Made by a program: the position numbers and the translations under genes. Shown here piece by piece: positions 30,597 through 39,421 of a stretch of 64,000 bases of DNA (position 1 is its first letter; each line of letters starts with the position of its first letter). Origin of the DNA: Flavimobilis soli (GTDB lineage Bacteria; Actinomycetota; Actinomycetes; Actinomycetales; Cellulomonadaceae); the NCBI RefSeq assembly GCF_002564025.1, contig NZ_PDJH01000001.1:1116001-1180000 (forward strand). The letters are read 5' to 3'. Below the pieces are notes generated by a model, which was not told where the DNA came from, searched no databases, and saw only the letters and a program-made list of their open reading frames with translations.

Positions 30597-31064
30597 ATGA
30601 GCACGACTGACGACCCTGGCGAGCGCGACTCCGACCAGCTCCCCGCGGAGGACCAGCTGATCGACCGCGGTGTCGACGACCTCCTGGACGAGGGCATCTC
30701 CCCGCCGGAGCACGAGCACCGGCACCGTCCGACGACCGAGTACGAGGTCGCCCGCGGCGAGCACCTCGACGAGCGTCTCGCGCAGGAGGAGCCCGACGTG
30801 TGGGAGGGCGGGGCGCAGCCCGTCGACGCGAACCGCGCTGGCCGCCTCCAGGCCGACGTCGACGCGGAGGGCAAGCCGAACGACGTCTTCGCAGTCGATG
30901 CGGGTATCGACGGCGGCGCGTCCTCGGCAGAGGAGGCGGCGATGCACGTGGTCCCCGACGTCGATGCTCCTGGCACCGAGGACGGCGACCCCGACGAGAC
31001 GCCCGACCCGGTCCCCTCGGACGACGACGACGTCGACCTCGTCGAGCACGACGAGGACCGCTAG
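30597..31064 (+). CDS. Acidic DUF5709-like protein
   Basis: The 155-residue protein is highly acidic and hydrophilic. A core (about 15-125) has DQLIDRGVDDLLDEGISPPEH, RPTTEYEVARGEHLDERLAQEEPDVW and AGRLQADVDAEG. The tail is nearly all Asp/Glu/Pro. The core matches what I recall of DUF5709 in Actinobacteria. No membrane or signal segment is seen. ATG 30597 has AGGAGA six bases upstream. Function unknown. It is divergent from the ABC-F gene with about 108 bases between. Confidence 0.8.
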   Translation: MSTTDDPGERDSDQLPAEDQLIDRGVDDLLDEGISPPEHEHRHRPTTEYEVARGEHLDERLAQEEPDVWEGGAQPVDANRAGRLQADVDAEGKPNDVFAVDAGIDGGASSAEEAAMHVVPDVDAPGTEDGDPDETPDPVPSDDDDVDLVEHDEDR

Positions 31065-31186
31065 ACCACCTCAGGAGACGGCGGGACTCCCCTCACCGCC
31101 CGCCGCGGTACCCGCGACGACGCACGGTCACCCGGTCGGCGCCCGACGCCGCGCGAGGCCCGAGCCGGGCTGGGCTGGGCTCATGC

Positions 31187-32047
31187 TCAGCCCGGCTCGA
31201 CCTCTTCGTCCATCCGCCGCACCCGGATCCGCTCCGCACGCTCAGCGAGCTCGTCGTCGGCCGGGTAGACGACCTCCTCGAGCACGAGACCGTGCGCAGG
31301 CACGACCCCCGCACCCGAGTCCCGCCGTCTGGCGGCGAGGACCTGCGCAGGCCACTCGACGTCGCGACGGCCTTCCCCGACGGCGATCGACGCGCCGACG
31401 AGCGCGCGCACCATGTTGTGGCAGAACGCGTCCGCCTGCACCGACGCGACGACGAGACCCTGCTCGGGTCCGTCTGCGACGCGCATCCACCGCAGCTCCT
31501 GCAGCTCGCGGATCGTCGAGGCCCCCTCGCGCGGGCGGCAGTACGCAGCGAAGTCGCGCAGCCCGAGCAGCGGCCGGCACGCACGGTCCATCGCGTCGAC
31601 GTCGAGCTCGGTGCGGTTCCACAGCACCCAGTCGCGCGTGAGCGGGTCCTTGAGCTCGGGGCGGTCCGCGACGCGGTACGAGTAGCGGCGCCGCAGCGCG
31701 CTGAAGCGCGCGTCGAAACCGTCGGGCGCGGGCGCGGCCCGGTGCACGACGACGTCCGTCGGCAGCACGCCCGCGAGACGGGACACGAGCGCGTCGCCCG
31801 GCGTCCGACCCGACCGGCCGACGACGCGCTCCCACGCGTCGCGCGGGACGTCGAGGTGCGCGACCTGGCCACGGGAGTGGACGCCCGCGTCGGTTCGGCC
31901 GGCGACCGTCAGCCGCACGGCGGGCAGGCGCAGCACGCGCGCGAGGGCATCCTCGAGGGTGCCCTGCACCGTGCGCAGCCCGGGCTGTGTCGCCCATCCC
32001 GAGAAGTCGGTGCCGCGGTAGGAGAGGTCGAGTCGTACACGGATCAC
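31187..32047 (-). CDS. truA: tRNA pseudouridine(38-40) synthase
   Basis: TruA makes pseudouridine at positions 38-40 of the tRNA anticodon arm. The catalytic Asp53 is in [32 protein letters not shown] is the conserved start and [15 protein letters not shown] the conserved late motif. Length is 286 residues with GTG 32047, chosen as the shortest start keeping the first strand, with GATGAT seven bases upstream. In-frame ATGs at 32056 and 32059 are alternatives. It normally follows rplQ; here a ROK-family gene lies between. Confidence 0.93.
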   Translation of the reverse strand: MIRVRLDLSYRGTDFSGWATQPGLRTVQGTLEDALARVLRLPAVRLTVAGRTDAGVHSRGQVAHLDVPRDAWERVVGRSGRTPGDALVSRLAGVLPTDVVVHRAAPAPDGFDARFSALRRRYSYRVADRPELKDPLTRDWVLWNRTELDVDAMDRACRPLLGLRDFAAYCRPREGASTIRELQELRWMRVADGPEQGLVVASVQADAFCHNMVRALVGASIAVGEGRRDVEWPAQVLAARRRDSGAGVVPAHGLVLEEVVYPADDELAERAERIRVRRMDEEVEPG

Positions 32048-32099
32048 GCGGACCATCATCGCGCACGCAGCGCCCCGTCCCGGTCGGTACCGTGGCCGC

Positions 32100-32879
32100 A
32101 TGGAACCCACGGCCCGCGACGTCCTGACCCTCAGCGTCGACTGCGGCGGTTCAGGCATCAAGGCGGGCGTGCTCGACGCGTCCGGCACGGCTCACGCACC
32201 CTCGGTGCGGGTCGAGACGCCGTACCCGCTCTCCCCCGATCGCCTCGTGCGCACGGTCGCCGACATCGCCCGGGGGCTGCCGTCCGCGTCCCGGATCAGC
32301 CTGGGCATGCCCGGCATGATCCGGCACGGCGTCGTCATCGCGACGCCCCACTACATCAACCGGGCCGGACCGCGGACGCGCCCCCTGCCCGAGCTCGTCG
32401 ACGCGTGGCAGGGGCACGACCTCGCGGCGTCGCTCGAGCGGAAGCTCGGCATCCCAGCGATCGTCGTGAACGACGCCGAGCTGCACGGCGCCGGCGTCAT
32501 CGCCGGTGCGGGCCTCGAGCTCGTCCTCACGCTCGGCACCGGCCTCGGTTCCGCCCACTACGACGGCGGGCGGCTCGCCCCGCACCTCGAGCTGTCGCAC
32601 GCTCCCGTGCGCCGTGCAACGACGTACGACGCCTACATCGGCGAGCCCGAGCGGCGACGCCTCGGGGACGCGCTGTGGTCGCGGCGCGTGCTCCGTGTCG
32701 TCGAGGGGTTCGCGCCGGTCTTCCGGTGGGACCGGCTCTACCTCGGTGGCGGCAACTCGAGCCGCATCACGCCGCAGGTGCGCGACCGCTTGGGACCTGA
32801 GGTCGTCGTCGTGCCGAACTCCGCGGCACTCGTGGGCGGCGTCCGAGCATGGGCGCTGTGGGGCGAGGACGCGGACTGA
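32100..32879 (+). CDS. ROK-family sugar kinase, polyphosphate-glucokinase-like
   Basis: The 259-residue protein has the ATPase phosphate motif [15 protein letters not shown] (about residues 12-26), the second phosphate motif [10 protein letters not shown] and [12 protein letters not shown] with the catalytic Asp. ELSHAP keeps the substrate-side His. The ROK zinc-finger motif CxCGxxGC is absent. This arrangement resembles actinobacterial polyphosphate/ATP glucokinases, which phosphorylate glucose. ATG 32100 has TACCGT six bases upstream and no ribosome-binding site. It lies on the plus strand between truA and rplQ, which are usually adjacent. Substrate not proven. Confidence 0.8.
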   Translation: MEPTARDVLTLSVDCGGSGIKAGVLDASGTAHAPSVRVETPYPLSPDRLVRTVADIARGLPSASRISLGMPGMIRHGVVIATPHYINRAGPRTRPLPELVDAWQGHDLAASLERKLGIPAIVVNDAELHGAGVIAGAGLELVLTLGTGLGSAHYDGGRLAPHLELSHAPVRRATTYDAYIGEPERRRLGDALWSRRVLRVVEGFAPVFRWDRLYLGGGNSSRITPQVRDRLGPEVVVVPNSAALVGGVRAWALWGEDAD

Positions 32880-32921
32880 CCGACCCGACGGGCGACGTCG
32901 CGTGCGCAGCCTCCAGGACGG

Positions 32922-33024
32922 CGGAGCACCTGGCGACGCCCTGCACGCGGGAGCACTGGCGCGCCCTGCACGCCGGAGCGGGGGGCGCGCCCTGCACGCC
33001 GGAGCACGTGGCGCGCCCTGCACG
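32922..33024. repeat. Four-copy 25-26 bp tandem repeat
   Basis: Four units occupy 32922-32947, 32948-32972, 32973-32998 and 32999-33024. Each has the form CGGAGCAC(G)TGG followed by CGCGCCCTGCACG, with the last 13 bases nearly identical in copies 2-4. Copy 2 is one base shorter and copy 1 differs most. It fills the gap between the ROK gene stop and the rplQ terminator and is not coding in any supported frame. Confidence 0.85.
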
Positions 33025-33047
33025 GCGCACGCACCGCCCGGCAAACG

Positions 33048-33082
33048 ACGAGGCCCGCGCACCATCGGTGCGCGGGCCTCGT
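33048..33082. terminator. Terminator between rplQ and the ROK gene
   Basis: ACGAGGCCCGCGCACC (33048-33063) pairs perfectly with its complement (33067-33082) around ATC. It lies 17 bases after the rplQ stop and ends the rpoA-rplQ transcript; it can also act on the plus strand. Confidence 0.88.
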
Positions 33083-33099
33083 TCGCAGAGGGGGAAGGC

Positions 33100-33624
33100 T
33101 CAGGCCTTCTCCTCCGTGGTCTCCTCGGCGGCGGGGGCGTCCTCGACGACCTCGGCGTCAGCCTCGGTGGGCTCCTCGACGACCGGCTCGGCGGGCTTCT
33201 CAGCCTTGGGAGCGGACTTCTTCGCAGCCTTCTCGGCCTCGCGGACGACAGCCTGCTTGGGGCTCACGGGCTCGGTGACGAGCTCGATGACCGCCATGGG
33301 GGCGTTGTCGCCCTTGCGCGGCGCGACCTTGATGATGCGGGTGTAGCCACCCTGACGCTCCGCCATCTGCGGCGCGATCTCGGTGAACAGGACGTGGACG
33401 ACGCCCTTGTCCGTGATCGTGCGCAGGACGCGACGACGGTTGTGGAGGTCACCGCGCTTGGCGAACGTGATCAGACGCTCGGCCTCGGGGCGCAGGCGCT
33501 TGGCCTTCGCCTCGGTCGTGGTGATGCGACCGTGCTCGAAGAGCGCGGTGGCCAGGTTGGCCAGGATCTTGCGCTCGTGCGACGGGCTACCGCCGAGCCG
33601 CGCGCCCTTGGTGGGGGTAGGCAT
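33100..33624 (-). CDS. rplQ: 50S ribosomal protein L17
   Basis: L17 (174 residues) has its core in residues 1-115: [43 protein letters not shown] and [24 protein letters not shown]. Residues about 120-174 form an Ala/Glu/Lys/Pro-rich tail ending EETTEEKA that most L17 proteins lack; such tails are common in Actinobacteria. It closes the rpoA operon before a strong terminator. Confidence 0.97.
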   Translation of the reverse strand: MPTPTKGARLGGSPSHERKILANLATALFEHGRITTTEAKAKRLRPEAERLITFAKRGDLHNRRRVLRTITDKGVVHVLFTEIAPQMAERQGGYTRIIKVAPRKGDNAPMAVIELVTEPVSPKQAVVREAEKAAKKSAPKAEKPAEPVVEEPTEADAEVVEDAPAAEETTEEKA

Positions 33625-33686
33625 TGTTCTTGCTCCTAGAGAAAATGGGGGGCTTTCCGGCGCTCAGCGCGACGGGCGTGCCAGCG

Positions 33687-34694
33687 TCAGTACTGCTCGG
33701 TCTCGAAGTCGCCCTCGTCACCGTCGCTGTAGTCGACGGTCGACGGGTCGAAGTCCAGGGGGGAGTCCTTCAGGCCCAGACCCAGGCCCGCAAGCTTCTC
33801 CTTGACCTCGGTGATCGACTTGGAACCGAAGTTCCGGATGTCGAGCAGGTCGGCCTCGCTGCGGGACACGAGCTCACCCACGGTGTGGATGCCCTCGCGC
33901 TTGAGGCAGTTGTACGAACGGATCGTCAGCTGCAGCTCCTCGATCGGCAGAGCCAGGTCGGCGGCCAGCGCGGCGTCGGTCGGCGACGGGCCGATCTCGA
34001 TGCCCTCGGCCTCGACGTTGAGCTCACGGGCGAGCCCGAACAGCTCGACGAGCGTCTTGCCCGCGGACGCGAGAGCGTCACGGGGCGAGATCGCCGGCTT
34101 GGTCTCGACGTCGACGATCAGCTTGTCGAAGTCGGTGCGCTGCTCGACACGGGTCGCCTCGACCTTGTACGTGACCTTGAGCACGGGCGAGTAGATCGAG
34201 TCGACCGGGATGCGGCCGATCTCCGCGTCGAACGTCTTGTTCTGGCTCGCGGACACATAGCCACGCCCACGCTCGACGGTCAGCTCGATCTCGAGCTTGC
34301 CCTTCTCGTTGAGGGTCGCGATGTGCAGCTCAGGGTTGTGCACCTCGACACCCGCCGGCGGCACGATGTCCGCGGCAGTGACGACGCCGGCGCCCTGCTT
34401 GCGCAGGTACATCACGACGGGCTCGTCGTTCTCCGAGGAGACCACGAGGTTCTTGATGTTGAGGATGATCTCGGTGACGTCCTCCTTGGCACCCGGCACC
34501 GTGGTGAACTCGTGGAGCACACCGTCGATGCGGATGGAGGTCACGGCCGCGCCCGGGATGGACGACAGCAGCGTGCGACGCAGCGAGTTGCCGAGCGTGT
34601 AGCCGAAGCCCGGCTCGAGCGGCTCGATGGAGAAGCGGGAACGGTTCTCCGAGATGACCTCTTCGGTCAGGGTGGGGCGCTGTGCGATCAGCAC
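33687..34694 (-). CDS. rpoA: DNA-directed RNA polymerase subunit alpha
   Basis: RpoA (335 residues) dimerises to nucleate the polymerase. The N-terminal domain (1-235) has [31 protein letters not shown]. The C-terminal domain (about 255-315) has [27 protein letters not shown], which contacts promoter UP elements and activators. The tail is acidic ([15 protein letters not shown]). It lies downstream of rpsK with a 165-base gap holding hairpins; rpsD, present there in many bacteria, is missing. Confidence 0.98.
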   Translation of the reverse strand: MLIAQRPTLTEEVISENRSRFSIEPLEPGFGYTLGNSLRRTLLSSIPGAAVTSIRIDGVLHEFTTVPGAKEDVTEIILNIKNLVVSSENDEPVVMYLRKQGAGVVTAADIVPPAGVEVHNPELHIATLNEKGKLEIELTVERGRGYVSASQNKTFDAEIGRIPVDSIYSPVLKVTYKVEATRVEQRTDFDKLIVDVETKPAISPRDALASAGKTLVELFGLARELNVEAEGIEIGPSPTDAALAADLALPIEELQLTIRSYNCLKREGIHTVGELVSRSEADLLDIRNFGSKSITEVKEKLAGLGLGLKDSPLDFDPSTVDYSDGDEGDFETEQY

Positions 34695-34793
34695 TGGTTC
34701 TGTCCTTTCAGTGCGCGTCCGCCATATGACGCGTCACAGACGAAGAGCCCCGGCGGGAAGCTTCCGGCCTGGGATTTCGGCATGGGTACTGGT

Positions 34794-34852
34794 GCCGCAC
34801 CGTGGTGCGGCGTCAGGCCGCCGGCAGGGCGAGAGCCCTGACCGGCGGCCTG
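34794..34852 (-). terminator. Two tandem hairpins between rpsK and rpoA
   Basis: CAGGCCGCCGG (34814-34824) pairs with CCGGCGGCCTG (34842-34852) and continues into CAGGGC/GCCCTG with a 4-base loop. A second stem, GCCGCACC/GGTGCGGC (34794-34811), follows. The first starts eight bases after the rpsK stop. They could terminate or attenuate read-through into rpoA. Confidence 0.65.
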
Positions 34853-34859
34853 GAACCGA

Positions 34860-35267
34860 TCACACGCGGCGGCGCTTCGGCGGACGGCAGCCGTTGTGGG
34901 CCTGAGGCGTGACGTCCTGGATCGAACCGACCTCGAGGCCAGCGGCCTGGAGCGAACGGATCGCGGTCTCGCGGCCGGAGCCCGGACCCTTCACGAAGAC
35001 GTCGACCTTCTTCATGCCGTGCTCCTGGGCGCGGCGAGCCGCAGCCTCGGCAGCGAGCTGCGCGGCGAAGGGCGTCGACTTGCGCGAGCCCTTGAAGCCG
35101 ACCTGGCCGGAGGAAGCCCACGAGATCACGGCGCCGGACGGGTCCGTGATCGAGACGATGGTGTTGTTGAAGGTGCTCTTGATGTGCGCCTGGCCGAGGG
35201 CTACGTTCTTCTTTTCCTTGCGGCGAGGCTTGCGCGCACCGGAGGCGGCGCGAGTCTTGGGAGGCAT
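34860..35267 (-). CDS. rpsK: 30S ribosomal protein S11
   Basis: S11 (135 residues) lines the mRNA exit platform of the small subunit. [44 protein letters not shown] and [18 protein letters not shown] are all conserved family blocks. The N-terminus [20 protein letters not shown] is basic. It follows rpsM in infA-rpmJ-rpsM-rpsK. It is followed by hairpins, not by rpsD. Confidence 0.98.
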   Translation of the reverse strand: MPPKTRAASGARKPRRKEKKNVALGQAHIKSTFNNTIVSITDPSGAVISWASSGQVGFKGSRKSTPFAAQLAAEAAARRAQEHGMKKVDVFVKGPGSGRETAIRSLQAAGLEVGSIQDVTPQAHNGCRPPKRRRV

Positions 35268-35343
35268 GTCTTTGATCTCTCCTGGTCTGAGGTAATCGGA
35301 CCGCGCTGCGGGGCTCGGCCCCTGCGCGGACTGCTGCTACTGC

Positions 35344-35718
35344 TTAGCGGGCCTTCTTCTTGCCAGCCACGGTGCGCTTCGGGCCCTTGCGGGTACGCGC
35401 GTTGGTCTTGGTGCGCTGACCGCGGACCGGGAGGCCGCGGCGGTGACGCAGGCCCTCGTAGCAGCCGATCTCGACCTTGCGGCGGATGTCGGCAGCAACC
35501 TCACGACGGAGATCACCTTCGAGCTTGTAGTTGCCCTCGAGGAAGTCGCGAAGGGCGACGAGCTGAGCCTCGTCGAGGTCCTTGACGCGGACCTCCGGGC
35601 TGATGCCGGTCGCTTCGACCGCCTTCTGGGCGCGGGTACGGCCGACGCCGTAGATGTAGGTGAGCGCGATCTCGACCCGCTTCTCGCGGGGGAGGTCTAC
35701 GCCGACAAGACGTGCCAT
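35344..35718 (-). CDS. rpsM: 30S ribosomal protein S13
   Basis: S13 (124 residues) sits in the head of the small subunit and touches P-site tRNA and L5. [25 protein letters not shown], then [15 protein letters not shown] and [22 protein letters not shown] are the expected motifs, and the tail is Lys/Arg-rich. It follows rpmJ. Confidence 0.98.
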   Translation of the reverse strand: MARLVGVDLPREKRVEIALTYIYGVGRTRAQKAVEATGISPEVRVKDLDEAQLVALRDFLEGNYKLEGDLRREVAADIRRKVEIGCYEGLRHRRGLPVRGQRTKTNARTRKGPKRTVAGKKKAR

Positions 35719-35892
35719 GTGTGGCTCCTGTACTGCGTTCGGAGGTCTTCCGCACCATCTTCCCGCTGTTGCGGGCCCCGGCCTCCGAGCCGAGGGTTCG
35801 CGACGCCTAGAGGCGTTCGGTGGTGATGCGCTGGTGCCCCTGCTGGGGCAGATCTGCGGCGCGTGAGTGCACGTGCCAGCGGACAGGCTGTG

Positions 35893-36006
35893 TCAGCCCT
35901 GGCGCTGCTTGTGCCGCACGTTCTCGCAGATGACCTGGACACGGCCGTGGCGACGGATCACCTTGCACTTGTCGCAGATCTTCTTGACGCTGGGCTTGAC
36001 CTTCAT
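35893..36006 (-). CDS. rpmJ: 50S ribosomal protein L36, zinc-binding form
   Basis: This 37-residue protein reads [20 protein letters not shown] at its start and ends NVRHKQRQG. Cys11, Cys14, Cys27 and His32 form the zinc ribbon of the C+ type. The ATG at 36006 has AAGGAA five bases upstream. It lies between infA and rpsM as in most bacteria. Confidence 0.97.
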   Translation of the reverse strand: MKVKPSVKKICDKCKVIRRHGRVQVICENVRHKQRQG

Positions 36007-36087
36007 CGTGGTTCCTTCGCCGCCGTACGGCGGGCCGTCCGATCGTCGATCGTCCGGTGGCGCGCCGGCAGGTTGTCGGTGACGTGG

Positions 36088-36309
36088 TTACTTGTAGCGG
36101 TAGACGATACGGCCGCGGGACAGGTCGTACGGGCTCAGCTCGACCACGACCCGGTCCTCGGGGAGGATCCGGATGTAGTGCTGACGCATCTTGCCCGAGA
36201 TGTGAGCGAGCACCTTGTGACCGTTGGCCAGCTCCACGCGAAACATCGCGTTCGGCAGGGCCTCGACCACGCTGCCCTCGATCTCGATGACACCGTCCTT
36301 CTTCGCCAT
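36088..36309 (-). CDS. infA: Translation initiation factor IF-1
   Basis: IF-1 (73 residues) is an OB-fold protein that blocks the A site during initiation. [20 protein letters not shown] is the standard start, with [20 protein letters not shown] and RIVYRYK at the end. ATG 36309 is chosen by homology although GGAGG lies only two bases upstream. An in-frame longer start would add 17 non-homologous residues. It leads infA-rpmJ-rpsM-rpsK. Confidence 0.97.
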   Translation of the reverse strand: MAKKDGVIEIEGSVVEALPNAMFRVELANGHKVLAHISGKMRQHYIRILPEDRVVVELSPYDLSRGRIVYRYK

Positions 36310-36440
36310 ATCCTCCGCTAACTCCTGGTTGGACATCCCACCCGGATGGATCACGCTCACGAGGGCCTAGAGGCACCTACGCACACGTCACCGCGGCACC
36401 GGGTCTGCTGGGTGGCATGCAAGACACATACCAACGCAAC

Positions 36441-36469
36441 ATCGTACGGCATCGAACAGGGCGGGTAAA
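36441..36469 (-). promoter_or_regulatory. infA promoter
   Basis: On the minus strand TTTACC (36469-36464), a 17-base spacer and TACGAT (36446-36441) give a good promoter. The predicted leader before infA is about 125 bases. Confidence 0.55.
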
Positions 36470-36511
36470 CCCGTCGAGGCCCTCCCAGACCCCATGCCGT
36501 GCGTCACAGCA

Positions 36512-36553
36512 CACGTCCGCCCCGTGGGGCAGGGGCACCACGGGGCGGACGTG
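36512..36553 (-). terminator. Terminator of the LuxR-family gene
   Basis: CACGTCCGCCCCGTGG (36512-36527) pairs perfectly with CCACGGGGCGGACGTG (36538-36553) over 16 bp with a 10-base loop. It lies six bases after the gene's stop and insulates the infA promoter. Confidence 0.88.
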
Positions 36554-36559
36554 GGTCGG

Positions 36560-39139
36560 TCAGGCGCTGGGCGCCTCGATCAGCCCGCACTCGATGGCGC
36601 GCTGGATCGTCTCGGCACCCGAGTGCGTGCCGAGCTTGCGGTAGATCGACCGCAGGTGCGTCTTGACGGTGTTCGTCGTGAGGTACAGCCGCTTCGCGAC
36701 CGCACCCAGCGAGTCGCTCACGGCGAGGGTCTCGAGGACCTCTCTCTCGCGCTCGCTCAGCTCCGCCACGACGGACGGCACCGGGAAGACGTCGGCGCGG
36801 ACGCCGGCGTCGTCGAGCCGCGCGAGGACGTCCGCGAGCTCGGGGACGGACGGCACCATCGCCTCGAGCAGTGGGCGCGGGAGCGACGCGAACGGCTGGA
36901 ACAGCTCGCTGTCCGCGGCGACGGCGATGGCCTCGCGCATCGCGCGGACCGCCTCGACCTCGCGACCGCGAGCGTTCTCGGCGAGCGCGGCCACGAGCTG
37001 GAGGCCGAGCCGCTGCCGTGCGGGCCGGTGCGTCGAGTGCGCACCCTGCGACGCGAGGAGCGCGGCACGGCCGTAGTCGCCAGCCATGAACGCCGTCCGG
37101 ACGCGCGGGAGGAGCAGCCCGTCCGGGTCCCCCTCCCAACGGGTCAGCACGGCGCGTGCCCGCAGCACCTGCCCCATGGAGAGCAGCAGGTCGACACGGG
37201 CCGCGACGAGGAGCTTGGTGATCAGGTCGTCGGCCGGCAGCGCCGAGCTCATGGCCCACTGGCTCGCCTTCTCGAACTCCTCGAACTCCTCGTACTGCCC
37301 GCCCTCGAGCAGTGACAGCTGCGCGCGGGCCAAGGTCCCGAGAGACATCACCTCGGTGTCGCCGCCCGTCGCGTCGACGACGGCCGCGCGCGCGGTCGGC
37401 AGGTCGACGCCCGCGATCGCGGCGAGAGCCCGGGCGCTGGCGAGGATGGGAACCAGGTCCGCGACGTCCGCGGAGGACGACGCGGCGAACGCACGGTCAG
37501 CCTCGTCGATCCACGAGCGCGCGCCCTTGATGTCTCCCGTGACCGTCGCCGTGAGGGCTGCCCCGACGGCAGCGCGCGCCTCGGCGGCGACCACACCGAT
37601 CGCGGCGGCCAGGCGGTGCGCGTCGGTGAACGCGGCGGTGGCCCCGTCGGTGTCGGTGCGCGCGAGGCGCGCGGCCCCGACCTCGCACAGGACCGCCGGG
37701 ATGGCCGCGCGCACCTCAGGCGCCAGGTCGACGTACCGGTCGACGACGCCGCGTGCACGTTCACGCGCCGCGGGGGACGTGCCGGGACCGAGACCGGCGA
37801 TGCGGCCGAGCAGAGGCGCGCCAGGGTTGCCGACCTTGTGGCGGTCGGACGCCCCGGACGCCTTCGCCTCGCTCGAGTAGTCCCTCAGGACGACCAGCCG
37901 CGGGCTGCGTGCGACGACGTCGACGGGCAGGCGGTCGACGAGCCGGAGCAGCTCGCTCTCCCCCTGCGCCGCGAGCATGTGCCACGCGCCCTCGACGCAC
38001 TCGACGACCTCGTCCCACAGGCGCGCACGGACGAGATGCACGAGCGCCTGACCGGCGCGGCCCTGGTCGAGCAGGATCTCCGCGGAGACCCGCGAGAGCT
38101 CGCGGAACTCCTCGGGCGCCTCGCTGCGCAGTCGCTGCACGCACTCCCGGCGGACGGCGGGCAGGTGCGCGTAGACCGCCTCCTCACCAGAGCCGTGCAC
38201 GCGCAGGAGGCCAGCGCCGAGGAGCGCGTCGATGTGGCCGTCGACGTCCTCCTCACCGCACACGCGGGCGGCGAGCGACCGCGTGAACTCGACGAGCACG
38301 GACGTGCGCGTGACGAAGTCCGCGAGCCCGGGCACGGCGAACTCGTCCCAGACACTGCGCAGGAACCAGCGTCCGGCGTCGAGGTTGAGCGCGAAGCCCG
38401 CCCCCGGCACCTGGTCCGCCGCCGAGCCGGCGAGGATCACCCGGACGAGCGCCGGCCAGCCGGCGGTCTCGTCGCACAGGGTCTGCGCCTCGTCGCGCCC
38501 GAGCACGATGCCCTGCTGTGCCGCGAGGCCCAGCACGTCCTCGACGCCGAGCGCCAGGTCGGCGGGCCGCAGGACGACCGAGTCGACGACGGCCGCACCG
38601 ACGACCTCGAGGCTCGTGACGGTCCGCGTGCAGACGATCAGGTAGAAGTTCTCCATCGTCTGGACGAGATCGAGCAGGGACTGCTCGATCCCGAGGTGAC
38701 CGAAGGTCTGCTCGAACCGGTCGAGGACGACGTAGACGGGACGGGTCCGGCGGCTGAGCAGCTGCACGACGCGCTCGCGCCCCCTGATCGCGGAGACGGG
38801 CGAGACCTTGCGCTGCGGACCTGCGAACTCTTCGAGCCTGGCGCCGAGGACGTCCCAGAACGCCTCGGTGCCGGGCCCGTCGACGAAGGACAGGACGTCG
38901 GTGCCGAGCCACAGCACGTCGACGTCGTCGTCCTGCATCGACCGCAGCCACTGTGCGGCGAGCATCGACTTCCCGAAACCGTGCGGAGCCCGGATGACCG
39001 TGAGCGGTTCCGGCCGGGCGAACCGTGCGAACGACCTGTGGGTCGTCGCGCTGGCCGCGTGGACACGCGGCAGACCCCTGAGATTTGCCCTCGCGGGCTG
39101 TCGTGCGCGATCTGCGCGCACGGGCAACTCAATAGACAT
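36560..39139 (-). CDS. LuxR-family STAND ATPase transcriptional regulator (MalT-like)
   Basis: The 859-residue protein has three visible parts. An N-terminal NTPase has Walker A APHGFGKSML (about 51-60) and Walker B VYVVLDRFE (about 129-137). A long helical, alanine-rich middle (about 330-780) looks like TPR-type repeats. The C-terminal LuxR helix-turn-helix (about 793-850) has LSEREREVLETLAVSDSLGA and LTTNTVKTHLRSIYRKLG. This is the layout of MalT-type signal-responsive activators, which oligomerise with ATP and an inducer. The ligand and targets are unknown. It sits alone, with its own terminator, between map and infA, which are usually close. Confidence 0.9.
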   Translation of the reverse strand: MSIELPVRADRARQPARANLRGLPRVHAASATTHRSFARFARPEPLTVIRAPHGFGKSMLAAQWLRSMQDDDVDVLWLGTDVLSFVDGPGTEAFWDVLGARLEEFAGPQRKVSPVSAIRGRERVVQLLSRRTRPVYVVLDRFEQTFGHLGIEQSLLDLVQTMENFYLIVCTRTVTSLEVVGAAVVDSVVLRPADLALGVEDVLGLAAQQGIVLGRDEAQTLCDETAGWPALVRVILAGSAADQVPGAGFALNLDAGRWFLRSVWDEFAVPGLADFVTRTSVLVEFTRSLAARVCGEEDVDGHIDALLGAGLLRVHGSGEEAVYAHLPAVRRECVQRLRSEAPEEFRELSRVSAEILLDQGRAGQALVHLVRARLWDEVVECVEGAWHMLAAQGESELLRLVDRLPVDVVARSPRLVVLRDYSSEAKASGASDRHKVGNPGAPLLGRIAGLGPGTSPAARERARGVVDRYVDLAPEVRAAIPAVLCEVGAARLARTDTDGATAAFTDAHRLAAAIGVVAAEARAAVGAALTATVTGDIKGARSWIDEADRAFAASSSADVADLVPILASARALAAIAGVDLPTARAAVVDATGGDTEVMSLGTLARAQLSLLEGGQYEEFEEFEKASQWAMSSALPADDLITKLLVAARVDLLLSMGQVLRARAVLTRWEGDPDGLLLPRVRTAFMAGDYGRAALLASQGAHSTHRPARQRLGLQLVAALAENARGREVEAVRAMREAIAVAADSELFQPFASLPRPLLEAMVPSVPELADVLARLDDAGVRADVFPVPSVVAELSEREREVLETLAVSDSLGAVAKRLYLTTNTVKTHLRSIYRKLGTHSGAETIQRAIECGLIEAPSA

Positions 39140-39421
39140 GTGACAGACGCTCCCCCGAGACGTGACTGATGACTCGGTACAGCCCCGAACGGGGTACTCG
39201 TACCGACGGTCGTCACGATATGCGGAATCACCCCGGTTCAGACAGGGGGTTTAGACCATACGGGCGGGTGAAGTGGGGGGTGAGGCGTTGACGAGGGGTT
39301 AAGCGTCCTACCTGGTCAACAGCACCCTCGTCCGGGTGCGCCCGACTTGTTCCCGTTTGTCCGGGTTGCGAGGGTCGGGGGGATGTGTTCTAGACCCGCG
39401 CGTCCGCTGTCTCGCGTCGGT
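39140..39421. other. Intergenic region upstream of the LuxR-family gene
   Basis: No coding potential is seen in this 282-base gap. The LuxR gene's 5' side holds a nested hairpin (39174-39206). The rest is G-run-rich on the plus strand, for example near 39246 and 39272. I could not identify a convincing -35/-10 pair. A GTCCGGGT octamer occurs twice (from about 39331 and 39359). Confidence 0.4.
39174..39206 (-). promoter_or_regulatory. Nested hairpin in the leader of the LuxR-family gene
   Basis: TCGGTAC (39174-39180) pairs with GTACCGA (39200-39206), enclosing CCCCG-AA-CGGGG (39183-39194). It lies 35-67 bases before the start codon, so it would form in the mRNA leader or act as a DNA operator. 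Confidence 0.4.

Noticed and set aside
27600..31064. A 1,154-codon open frame on the plus strand
   Set aside because: Its first part is antisense to rplM, trhO and the ABC-F gene and is an Arg-rich shadow of GC-rich codons. Only the last 155 codons, with a ribosome-binding site at 30597, are supported.
32922..33024. The tandem repeats as a CRISPR array
   Set aside because: Units are head-to-tail without unique spacers, and no cas genes are present.
36560..39139. The LuxR-family gene as part of a mobile element
   Set aside because: No transposase, integrase, terminal repeats or att-like duplications were seen, and GC content looks like that of its neighbours.
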